Assembly: GCF_022662175.1 (NCBI RefSeq)
Contig: NZ_JAKMCR010000001.1
Span: 868,001-932,000, forward strand
Source: Aestuariivivens marinum
GTDB taxonomy: Bacteria > Bacteroidota > Bacteroidia > Flavobacteriales > Flavobacteriaceae
DNA: 64,000 bases
Direction: 5' to 3'
Each line of letters begins with the position of its first letter. Positions within the stretch are counted from its first letter, which is position 1. Shown here in pieces: positions 24,006 to 31,314 of this stretch. The notes beneath the pieces were generated by a model that had not been told where the DNA came from, did not search any database, and saw nothing but the letters and a program-made list of their open reading frames with translations. The translations under genes were made by a program, and so were the position numbers.

Positions 24006-24023
24006 GAGGGAGTAAAAATAAAA
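24006..24023 (+). repeat. tRNA-3'-end-like repeat copy before a terminator
   Basis: GAGGGAGTAAAAATAAAA resembles the tRNA-Asn end plus flank (GAGGGGGAGCAAAATAAAA) and the copy at 15189. As at those two places, it runs straight into a terminator hairpin. It lies 63 bases before the tRNA-Arg that closes the accessory region. Confidence 0.4.
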
Positions 24024-24053
24024 AGCCTTGATACAATTATTGGGGCTTTTTTG
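24024..24053 (+). terminator. Terminator hairpin downstream of the fibre cluster
   Basis: Stem AGCCTTGATA/TATTGGGGCT (10 pairs with G·U pairs), loop CAAT, and a run of T. It lies about 290 bases after the fibre gene and just before tRNA-Arg. Confidence 0.65.
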
Positions 24054-24086
24054 TTTTAATTAACTTTAGTATGTTTGCTGCCTAAT

Positions 24087-24158
24087 GGCTCCATAGTTCA
24101 AGGGATAGAACAAAAGTTTCCTAAACTTTAGATCCAGGTTCGAATCCTGGTGGAGTCA
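24087..24158 (+). tRNA. tRNA-Arg (anticodon CCT)
   Basis: A 72-base cloverleaf. Acceptor GGCTCCA pairs with TGGAGTC, the anticodon stem is AAAGT/ACTTT with loop TTCCTAA (anticodon 24120-24122), the T arm is CCAGG/CCTGG with loop TTCGAAT, and the discriminator is A. CCA is not encoded. A terminator follows at 24175. Confidence 0.95.
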
Positions 24159-24460
24159 CTGGAATTATTTATATAGACTTGTTTTGTTAAACAGGTCTTT
24201 TCCGTTTTATGTCTTTTCTGTTTACTTAAAATTTTCATCAATTAGTATTTCAACAGATTTTGATAATCTAATTTGATTGAAAGGAATTCAAAAATGAGGA
24301 ATATGTATCATTCTCATGAGTATAATAACCTCTTTCAAATTCAATAGACCTTAAACTTCAAAAAGAGAGCAATTATAAAAGCCACATAATAAATTATCTC
24401 ATAAAAACTTATATTATAGAAATTTCAGTATATTTACAAGACTAACTAATACTTGAAATT
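24159..24460. other. Spacer after tRNA-Arg
   Basis: These 302 bases hold the tRNA terminator and, near the end, a possible -7 element TATATTTA at 24429-24436 for the small gene at 24461. Nothing else is recognised. Confidence 0.4.
24175..24201 (+). terminator. Terminator of tRNA-Arg
   Basis: Stem AGACTTGTTT/AAACAGGTCT (10 pairs, one U·G) with loop TGTT, followed by T residues. Confidence 0.75.
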
Positions 24461-24649
24461 ATGGATATTAAAAAAACCGTTATTAATCTTTTAGTGTCAC
24501 TTATTCTTTCACCAATTATTATTTACATTGTTCTTACAATAGCACGGTTAGCGGGAGCTGATTATGAAATGACCCATGGTGAAACTTGGATAATTTGGGT
24601 TCTTATGGCTATTTTAATTAACATGTCGATTGAAAAAAAGGGCTCTTAA
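24461..24649 (+). CDS. Small membrane protein, unknown
   Basis: A 62-residue protein with two hydrophobic helices (about residues 6-29 and 43-57) around the polar stretch GADYEMTHGETW, ending in a basic tail EKKGS. It resembles no family I know. Support comes from an ATG after a near-consensus -7 element and from a strong terminator 20 bases after the stop. It is a single-gene unit. Confidence 0.6.
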   Translation: MDIKKTVINLLVSLILSPIIIYIVLTIARLAGADYEMTHGETWIIWVLMAILINMSIEKKGS

Positions 24650-24668
24650 ATTATATTGACAAAAACAC

Positions 24669-24700
24669 AAAAGTCCAACCGTAAATGTTGGACTTTTTTT
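24669..24700 (+). terminator. Terminator of the small membrane protein gene
   Basis: A perfect 11-bp stem AAAAGTCCAAC/GTTGGACTTTT with loop CGTAAAT and extra T residues. It starts 20 bases after the stop codon at 24649. Confidence 0.88.
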
Positions 24701-24776
24701 ATGCAATAAACTTAGCCGCTTTTATTATTGAAAGTAAAAGATTTAATGTATTAGTTTTAATGTTAGAGGACCTGTT

Positions 24777-25124
24777 TTACAAAGCCGCTTTCACGGCTTC
24801 AACAGTTTTTTTAGAATTACCTATAAAAATATCATTATCAATTACAAATACGGGTCGACTTAAAAATGTATAGTGTTCAAGCAAATAGTGCTTATAATCC
24901 TTCTCCTTTAGAGCCTGATTTTTTAAGTCCATTTCCTTGTATAATTTCGCACGTTTGCTGAACAAGGCTTCATAGCTTCCGGTAAGGGCTTTCATTTCTT
25001 CTAATTGCTTTACGGTTATGGCTTCGGTTTTAATATCCTGTAAAATAAATTCTGTAGATAAATTCAATTCTTTTAAGATCCTAATACAGGTGCTGCAGGT
25101 CTTTAAATAATATACTTTTTTCAT
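24777..25124 (-). CDS. ArsC/Spx-family thioredoxin-fold protein
   Basis: A 115-residue protein from the ATG at 25124 (MKKVYYLKTCSTC). An in-frame ATG at 25151 would add nine residues not found in the family. The N-terminal CSTC motif (Cys10, Cys13) and the C-terminal LSRPVFVIDNDIFIGNS segment, with the RP motif, are those of ArsC-like/YffB/Spx proteins. Classical arsenate reductases need additional arginines near the active site that are not evident, so a general thiol-disulfide role is as likely. It is divergent from the DinB-like gene at 25255. Confidence 0.82.
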   Translation of the reverse strand: MKKVYYLKTCSTCIRILKELNLSTEFILQDIKTEAITVKQLEEMKALTGSYEALFSKRAKLYKEMDLKNQALKEKDYKHYLLEHYTFLSRPVFVIDNDIFIGNSKKTVEAVKAAL

Positions 25125-25254
25125 TCTATATAATATATATCTAAAGGGCAAATTTAACTATTACTTTAGTAACCACTTTGTTAGTCTAAATATTTTTTTC
25201 ATTTGTTTTTTGTGAATTTTCAAATAAAAAAATTCATGTACTTTTATCGAAAAA

Positions 25255-25728
25255 ATGAATAATATGGATTTTGTGTTTCAAGTTTTAAATAATACCCGAG
25301 TAATTTTTAAAGAAATAATAGAGAACAATACCCTTAAGGATCTAAATAAAGTTCCAATGGGATTTAACAATAATATTATTTGGAACATTGCACATGTAGT
25401 GGTTTCAGAACAGTTATTAGTCTATAAATTATCGGGGTTGGAATCGACCCTTTCAGAGGATATGATTAATAAATATAGAAAAGGGAGTAAACCAGAAGGT
25501 GATTTAAATCAAGAGGAAGTAAATAAGATAAAAGACTTATTGGTTTCAACTATTCAGAAAACTAAAACTGATTATAATAAAGGGGTTTTTAAAAATTATA
25601 ATCCTTACACTGTTTCTACTACAGGAAATATCTTAAACAATGTAGATGAAGCTTTGCAGTTTGTAGCTATTCATGAAGGCCTACATTACGGCTATGTCTT
25701 AGCCCTTTTAAAGGCAATTAAAAAATGA
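25255..25728 (+). CDS. DinB-like four-helix metal-dependent protein (DinB_2 superfamily)
   Basis: A 157-residue protein with a four-helix-bundle pattern. A histidine occurs in NIIWNIAHVVVSEQ, and two close the last helices in AIHEGLHYGYVLALLKAI, the triad usual for DinB/YfiT-like proteins. Members of this fold include thiol S-transferases. No substrate is visible here. This family is unrelated to DNA polymerase DinB. The upstream 100 bases hold TACTTTTA (one off the -7 consensus) and an 8-bp inverted repeat TGAATTTT/AAAATTCA at 25213-25236. Confidence 0.75.
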   Translation: MNNMDFVFQVLNNTRVIFKEIIENNTLKDLNKVPMGFNNNIIWNIAHVVVSEQLLVYKLSGLESTLSEDMINKYRKGSKPEGDLNQEEVNKIKDLLVSTIQKTKTDYNKGVFKNYNPYTVSTTGNILNNVDEALQFVAIHEGLHYGYVLALLKAIKK

Positions 25729-25763
25729 ATTGTTTGTATTTCAAATTAGAAATAACTTGTTGT

Positions 25764-26594
25764 TTAGTCTAGGTAATAAATATAGCCAAAATTTAACCAT
25801 ATAAGCCAGTCATTAAATTTGTTATAGCTGAGCTTGTGGTTAAATCCATCAACCCAATCGTTAAAATAAAGTTGCCAACGCAAATCCAATAGTAAATCAG
25901 ACAGTACTCCAATTTTATAACGTACCCCAACACTGGTTACCATGGACCAATCGGAAAAAGAATTTGTGTTAATAGGATATTGGCGAGTTTCTCCTGGCTG
26001 TAGTGGAGGTAATAAACTGTCGTTTTGATACCAAAATTGATAAATATTTCTGCCATCAAAAACATTTCCGTCACCATAAGTTGTACTGGCTTGTGGAGAA
26101 GATGAGGTATAATGAATACCTAAACTTACATAAGGTGCCAACAAATAACTAAACGCTTGAAACGATCTAATGCTTCTTGGAAAATACTCAATTTGAGTAC
26201 CTATATCGAAATTTTCGGCAACACCATGGTGAGCTCTCAACTTATCGGCATCAGGTGATGTATATATTGGTCTTACCCACTCCCCGTGGTGGTCTAAAAC
26301 AGTATAGTTCCAAGATATTTCATTTCGTAGTTTAAAATGGTCATTAAAATAGGTGTCGGTAGAATAACAATTACAATCGGCACGATAAGCAAAGTTTATG
26401 TAGTGAACAATGCCAATACCAATACCTGAGTTCCCTAAATTAGTTGCTTCATCAAAACGACTTCCAAAGTCCGCTCGAAACTCAACAGGGCCAGCTATAA
26501 CACCTATTTCATGTGAAAACCCAAGTTGAGAATGCGCTATTGAACCGAAGACTACTACGAAAAATACTGTAAAAAAGCGTTTTAAGCTAAGCAT
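25764..26594 (-). CDS. Flavobacterial outer-membrane protein, unknown (possibly THC0290_0291 family)
   Basis: A 276-residue exported protein: signal peptide ending in IAHSQ, then LGFSHEIGVIAGPVEFRADFG and a series of amphipathic beta strands, ending in a strand rich in aromatic residues (DWLIWLNFGYIYYLD). It contains a CNCYS motif near residue 74. It looks like the flavobacterial THC0290_0291-type outer-membrane family, but I am only moderately sure. It is convergent with the DinB_2-like gene and divergent from gdhA. Confidence 0.65.
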   Translation of the reverse strand: MLSLKRFFTVFFVVVFGSIAHSQLGFSHEIGVIAGPVEFRADFGSRFDEATNLGNSGIGIGIVHYINFAYRADCNCYSTDTYFNDHFKLRNEISWNYTVLDHHGEWVRPIYTSPDADKLRAHHGVAENFDIGTQIEYFPRSIRSFQAFSYLLAPYVSLGIHYTSSSPQASTTYGDGNVFDGRNIYQFWYQNDSLLPPLQPGETRQYPINTNSFSDWSMVTSVGVRYKIGVLSDLLLDLRWQLYFNDWVDGFNHKLSYNKFNDWLIWLNFGYIYYLD

Positions 26595-26739
26595 ATTATC
26601 GGTATTTCTATTGGGGAATTACATAAACAAAGATATAAAAACCCATTTAACATTCAAATAAGAGTAAAGTTGTCTATAGCCCATAGACAAAGTTTATTAC
26701 GAAATTCAAAAAAAAATAACGTAAATTTTAAAGATAACG

Positions 26740-26747
26740 TATATTTG
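26740..26747 (+). promoter_or_regulatory. -7 promoter element of gdhA
   Basis: TATATTTG matches TAnnTTTG. It lies 48 bases before the gdhA ATG. The -33 region is AT-rich with no clear TTTG. Confidence 0.55.
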
Positions 26748-26795
26748 CGCATCAAAAAAACGCGTATTATTAATTACTTTTAATTTTTTGCATAG

Positions 26796-28139
26796 ATGAA
26801 AAATAACATTGAAGCATTTATGGATCTTGTAAAACAACGTAATGGTAATGAACCAGAGTTTTTACAAGCTGTTGAGGAAGTTGCTGAAACTGTAATTCCT
26901 TATATTGTTGAACATGACATATATTATGGTAAAAACATTCTATTAAGAATGGTAGAACCAGAACGAGTTATAAGCTTTAGAGTGTGTTGGGTAGATGATG
27001 AAGGAGAAATACAAGTAAATAGAGGTTATAGGATTCAAATGAATTCGGCTATTGGCCCTTACAAAGGGGGTTTACGTTTTCACCCAACGGTTAACCAAAG
27101 TATTTTAAAATTTTTAGCTTTCGAGCAGGTATTTAAAAATAGTCTTACCACATTACCAATGGGTGGCGGTAAGGGTGGAAGCGATTTCGACCCTAAAGGT
27201 AAAAGCGACAATGAAATCATGCGTTTTTGCCATGCTTTCATGGGTGAGCTATTTAGGCACATTGGGGCGAACACAGATATTCCTGCAGGAGATATTGGTG
27301 TAGGTGCGCGTGAAATAGGATTCCTTTTCGGGATGTATAAAAAGCTAAGAAATGAGTTTACGGGTGTGTTAACTGGTAAAGGTTTGTCCTGGGGAGGGTC
27401 TTTAATTAGACCAGAAGCCACTGGATATGGTACTGTGTATTTCGCACAGAACATGTTGGAAGTTAAAGGCGATAGTTTTGAAGGAAAAGAAGTGGTTATT
27501 TCAGGTTCTGGTAATGTGGCACAATATGCAGCAGAAAAATCGTTACAGTTAGGAGCAAAAGTACTAACCTTATCTGATTCTTCAGGATATATTTATGATG
27601 AAGAAGGTATAGATGCTGATAAATTAAAGTTTGTGATGCACCTAAAAAATGAAAAGAGAGGAAGGATTAGTGAATATATTGACCAGTACCCTAAAGCTAA
27701 ATTTGTAAAAGGCGAAACGCCATGGAGAGTTAAATGTGATATAGCCCTTCCTTGTGCTACTCAAAACGAATTAAATGAAGAAGACGCTAAAACGTTAGTG
27801 GACAATGGTTGTATTTGTGTAAGTGAGGGTGCCAATATGCCTTCAACCATGGAGGCAGTACATGTTTTCCATGATGCAAAAATTTTATTTGCACCAGGAA
27901 AGGCATCCAATGCTGGAGGTGTGGCTACTTCTGGATTGGAAATGACCCAAAACTCCTTAAGGTACAAATGGACTAGAAGCGAAGTAGATAACAAATTAAA
28001 GGAAATCATGTCGGATATCCATCAGTCTTGTATTGAATACGGTACCGAAGAAGATGGCTATATCGACTATGTAAAAGGAGCCAATATTGCAGGCTTTGTA
28101 AAAGTAGCCGATGCCATGTTAGCTCAAGGAATTGTTTAA
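26796..28139 (+). CDS. gdhA: NADP-specific glutamate dehydrogenase
   Basis: A 447-residue hexameric-type glutamate dehydrogenase that aminates 2-oxoglutarate with ammonium in the cytoplasm. The glutamate-binding region reads GPYKGGLRFHPTVN (residues 88-100), the catalytic lysine is Lys126 in PMGGGKGGSDFDP, and the Rossmann motif is VVISGSGNVAQYAAEK (near 230-245). The CLSEGANMPST-type region reads VSEGANMPSTMEA. Length and motifs match the NADP-dependent GdhA of about 450 residues. A strong terminator ends the gene at 28162. Confidence 0.96.
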   Translation: MKNNIEAFMDLVKQRNGNEPEFLQAVEEVAETVIPYIVEHDIYYGKNILLRMVEPERVISFRVCWVDDEGEIQVNRGYRIQMNSAIGPYKGGLRFHPTVNQSILKFLAFEQVFKNSLTTLPMGGGKGGSDFDPKGKSDNEIMRFCHAFMGELFRHIGANTDIPAGDIGVGAREIGFLFGMYKKLRNEFTGVLTGKGLSWGGSLIRPEATGYGTVYFAQNMLEVKGDSFEGKEVVISGSGNVAQYAAEKSLQLGAKVLTLSDSSGYIYDEEGIDADKLKFVMHLKNEKRGRISEYIDQYPKAKFVKGETPWRVKCDIALPCATQNELNEEDAKTLVDNGCICVSEGANMPSTMEAVHVFHDAKILFAPGKASNAGGVATSGLEMTQNSLRYKWTRSEVDNKLKEIMSDIHQSCIEYGTEEDGYIDYVKGANIAGFVKVADAMLAQGIV

Positions 28140-28161
28140 TCTCAAGATTAATATCAGTTTT

Positions 28162-28190
28162 AAGCCTCCTAATTTTAGGAGGCTTTTTAA
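28162..28190 (+). terminator. Terminator of gdhA
   Basis: A perfect 9-bp stem AAGCCTCCT/AGGAGGCTT with loop AATTTT and trailing T residues, 23 bases after the gdhA stop. Confidence 0.9.
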
Positions 28191-28227
28191 TTTATATGAT
28201 TTCCAACCATATTTCGTTATATATAAA

Positions 28228-28235
28228 TATATTTG
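28228..28235 (+). promoter_or_regulatory. -7 promoter element of porZ-recO
   Basis: TATATTTG matches TAnnTTTG and ends 17 bases before the ATG at 28253. It lies inside the longer open frame and so supports the later start. Confidence 0.5.
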
Positions 28236-28252
28236 AACAACGAAAAAATGGT

Positions 28253-30592
28253 ATGTACAGAAAAATAGCTTTATTTGTATTTGGAGCATTTCCTTTGTGG
28301 GTCTTGTCACAAGATTTTTCGAACCTATGGGAAGGTCACTTTTCTTATTATCATGTTTCTCAGGTAGTACATGGAAATAATAAAATTTATGCCGCCACAG
28401 AAAATGCTATTTATAGCTACGATACCCAAACTAATGAACTGGGAACCATTACTACAATTAATGGCTTGTCTGGACAGACGATTTCTACAATAAGTTATAG
28501 CGAAATATATGAACTCTTAATAATAGGTTACGAAAATGGACTCATTGAAATCCGTTTTGATAATGATGATGAAGTGCTCTCGGTAGTAGATATAATAGAA
28601 AAACCAACAATTTTACCAGAAAATAGACGTATTAATCATTTTAATATTGAAGACAACTGGGTTTATATTGCTACAGATTATGGTATTTCGGTGTATGATT
28701 TGGAACGTTTGGAGTTTGGAGACACCTATTTTATAGGAAGTAGTGGGGAACAGATTCAAGTTACTCAAACTACAATTTTAGGGGATTATATCTATGCATC
28801 ATGTCTAGGAGATAATGGTGTAAGGAAAGCCTTATACACAAATCCAAATATTATAGATTTCAATAATTGGCAAACTGTAGCAACAGGGAATTTCGTTGCT
28901 ATTGAAACAGCTGCCGATCAGCTATATGTCATTAATACAGCCAGACGAATTTATAGTTTGGGTAATGATGTTTTGACGGAGCGTTTTCTATATCCAAATC
29001 TTCCTTTAGATATGAAGTTTGTTAACGATTACCTCTTAGTGGCTACTAAAGATAATGTTTACATTTACGATAATAATTTTACGTCGATTACCCAAATTTC
29101 TGATGACACTATGTTTGCTACCGATTTTACCTCGGCAATTATCGATTTGGACTATGTTTATATTGGAACTACAAGTTATGGTATGTTTAGGGTTCCTTTA
29201 TCAAACTTAACTTTATTTGAAGAAATTAGACCAGAGGGGCCTTTACGAAATGATCCTTTTGCTTTGCAGGCTGAATCTAATGGATTATGGGTTACCTATG
29301 GTGCACATGATATATTTTTAAACCCTTATCCTTTAAACAGTCGTGGGTTGAGTCATTTAAAGGATGGTGAATGGCTTAACACACCCTTTAGTGAACTTTT
29401 AGGTGCTAGGGAATTAAAGCATATTGCAGTTAATCCATCCAATAACAATCAGGTTTTTATTGGCTCTTATATTGATGGACTTTTAGAATTAAATGAAGGT
29501 GTAGCTACTGCTTTATATGATGAAAACAATAGTGGTTTAGATGATGCGTTTTTCCCTAATTTACCAAATTATACGGGAGATATTAGATTATCCGTTGCTA
29601 CTTTCGATAGAAATGGATTATTATGGACTTTAACCAACTTTGTGGATCCAGCTATTAAAACTTTTAACCCTTCAGCCAACAGATGGCAATCCTATAGTAT
29701 AGAAGCGGCAGTAAAAAGTGACAACAATGGGTATACAGATTTGGTTATTGGTAACGATGGAACCAAATGGATAGCAACCTATGAATATGGGTTAGCCGCG
29801 TTTAATGAGAATAATGGAGGGCAACAGGTTAAAGCAATAAATGAAGAAGATGGTAATTTGCCTTCAAATTATGTTACAGCACTTGCTTTGGATAAAAGAG
29901 GAGCATTATGGATAGGGACTTTTAAAGGTTTGCGTGTATTGTATGCCACATCAAATTTTTTTACTGATGAGGTTGAAACTGATGAAATTATTATCTTAGA
30001 AGACGGTATTGCTAAAGAATTGTTGTTTCAGCAACAAATAACGGACATTAAGGTTGATGGATCAAACAATAAATGGGTTGGGACAGGAGATTCAGGATTA
30101 TTTTATTTTTCATCTGATGGGCAAGAAACCATATTTCACTTTACAACCGATAATTCACCATTACCATCCAATGTAATCAATGATATTTCTTTGGATGATG
30201 CTAATGGCATAGTACATATAGCAACAGGAAGAGGGTTGGTGTCATTCAAGTCTGGGGGGTCTAGTCCGTTTGAAGATTTGGAGAGTGCTTATGTATACCC
30301 AAACCCCGTAAGACCCCAATTCGATATTGTAGAGCAGAAAGTTAAGATAAAGGACATCTCAGAAAATGTAAACATTAAAATAACCGATATTGAAGGGAAC
30401 CTAGTGGCAGAGGCGCAATCAAGAACTAATTTACGTTACAATGGCTATAATCTAGAAATAGATGGTGGTACTGCTTATTGGAATGGTAAAAACTTAGCTA
30501 ATAATATGGTGGCATCTGGTGTTTACCTTATTATGCTTTCAGATTTAGATACTTTTGAGACTAAGGTCTTAAAATTAATGGTTGTTAGGTAA
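28253..30592 (+). CDS. porZ: T9SS component PorZ-like (two propellers plus C-terminal sorting-like domain)
   Basis: A 779-residue exported protein from the ATG at 28253; the upstream in-frame ATG at 28196 precedes the promoter element and is rejected. The signal peptide ends in WVLSQ. The mature start (WEGHFSYYHVSQVVHGNNKIYAATENAIYSYD, in two parts) is characteristic of PorZ. Two beta-propellers follow, the second with Reg_prop repeats such as GALWIGTFKGLRVL, then a C-terminal beta-sandwich beginning AYVYPNPVRPQFD. PorZ is the surface part of the T9SS attachment complex that delivers anionic LPS for cargo anchoring. recO overlaps its stop by one base. The many T9SS cargo proteins in this window fit. 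Confidence 0.82.
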   Translation: MYRKIALFVFGAFPLWVLSQDFSNLWEGHFSYYHVSQVVHGNNKIYAATENAIYSYDTQTNELGTITTINGLSGQTISTISYSEIYELLIIGYENGLIEIRFDNDDEVLSVVDIIEKPTILPENRRINHFNIEDNWVYIATDYGISVYDLERLEFGDTYFIGSSGEQIQVTQTTILGDYIYASCLGDNGVRKALYTNPNIIDFNNWQTVATGNFVAIETAADQLYVINTARRIYSLGNDVLTERFLYPNLPLDMKFVNDYLLVATKDNVYIYDNNFTSITQISDDTMFATDFTSAIIDLDYVYIGTTSYGMFRVPLSNLTLFEEIRPEGPLRNDPFALQAESNGLWVTYGAHDIFLNPYPLNSRGLSHLKDGEWLNTPFSELLGARELKHIAVNPSNNNQVFIGSYIDGLLELNEGVATALYDENNSGLDDAFFPNLPNYTGDIRLSVATFDRNGLLWTLTNFVDPAIKTFNPSANRWQSYSIEAAVKSDNNGYTDLVIGNDGTKWIATYEYGLAAFNENNGGQQVKAINEEDGNLPSNYVTALALDKRGALWIGTFKGLRVLYATSNFFTDEVETDEIIILEDGIAKELLFQQQITDIKVDGSNNKWVGTGDSGLFYFSSDGQETIFHFTTDNSPLPSNVINDISLDDANGIVHIATGRGLVSFKSGGSSPFEDLESAYVYPNPVRPQFDIVEQKVKIKDISENVNIKITDIEGNLVAEAQSRTNLRYNGYNLEIDGGTAYWNGKNLANNMVASGVYLIMLSDLDTFETKVLKLMVVR

Positions 30593-31311
30593 TGCTTGTT
30601 TCTACAAAAGCTATTGTTTTATCTAAAGTTAAATACAGGGACAGCGATTTAATCGTTAAATGTTACACTGAAAAAATAGGTATTGTTAGTGTAGTGCTTC
30701 GAAATGTATTGAACAGTAAAAGAGGTAATGCTAAAGTTGCTTATTTTCAGTTGCTGTCCCAATTGGAAGTTGTAATGGTTTATAAAGAGAATAGGTCATT
30801 GCAGGCCATTAAAGAAGTTAAAACAAGTCACTTATATACTTCTATTTATACTAATGTGTTCAAAAGTGCAATTACCATGTTTCTTGCCGAGATTTTATCT
30901 AGTGTTTTAATGGAGGAAGAAGAAAATAAAGTGTTGTTTAGCTTTTTGGAAACTACTTTTCAGTGGCTCGATACTCACTCTGAGTATGCAAACTTCCATT
31001 TGCTTTTTTTATTGAAACTCACCAAATACTTAGGATTTTATCCAGATGGTAATGCTTTAGGGGGCAATTTTTTTGATTTACTGGAAGGAAAATTTGTTCC
31101 GAAAGCTGGATATGCTTACACTAAATCGGATGATAATATAGTGCTTTTAAAACAACTGTTAGGCACGACATTTGATACGATAAATACAATAAAAATCAAC
31201 GCTAAGCAGAGACAATCCTTTTTAAATATGATGTTGCATTATTTTGAGTTACATTTGGGTAGTTTTAAATATCCCAAATCAATGCAAGTTTTTAATCAAG
31301 TTTTCAATTAA
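30592..31311 (+). CDS. recO: DNA repair protein RecO
   Basis: A 239-residue recombination mediator that helps load RecA at gaps with RecR. The N-terminal OB-fold is typical: MLVSTKAIVLSKVKYRDSDL and VVLRNVLNSKRGN. A helical C-terminal half (FHLLFLLKLTKYLGFYPDGN) follows. The zinc-binding cysteines of some RecO proteins are absent, as in many Bacteroidota. The ATG overlaps the porZ stop codon by one base (TAATG), so the two are cotranscribed and probably translationally coupled. Confidence 0.93.
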   Translation: MLVSTKAIVLSKVKYRDSDLIVKCYTEKIGIVSVVLRNVLNSKRGNAKVAYFQLLSQLEVVMVYKENRSLQAIKEVKTSHLYTSIYTNVFKSAITMFLAEILSSVLMEEEENKVLFSFLETTFQWLDTHSEYANFHLLFLLKLTKYLGFYPDGNALGGNFFDLLEGKFVPKAGYAYTKSDDNIVLLKQLLGTTFDTINTIKINAKQRQSFLNMMLHYFELHLGSFKYPKSMQVFNQVFN

Positions 31312-31314
31312 AAC

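Larger units (their letters stand above)
23733..24086. other. Spacer between the fibre gene and tRNA-Arg
   Basis: No gene is seen. TTGTACA occurs twice (around 23929 and 23953). A tRNA-Asn-end-like sequence lies at 24006-24023 and a terminator at 24024-24053. A tRNA-Arg follows. Confidence 0.5.

Noticed and set aside
10100-24080. Integrase, transposase or phage genes expected for a tRNA-linked island
   Set aside because: None was found on either strand, so the region is described as a possible integration footprint and not as an active mobile element.
24685-24873. 62-codon plus-strand frame after the small membrane protein
   Set aside because: It starts in a terminator and runs antisense into the ArsC/Spx-like gene; no independent support.
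28196-28252. 19-residue N-terminal extension of PorZ
   Set aside because: The -7 element TATATTTG lies within it, and the signal peptide begins at the ATG at 28253.
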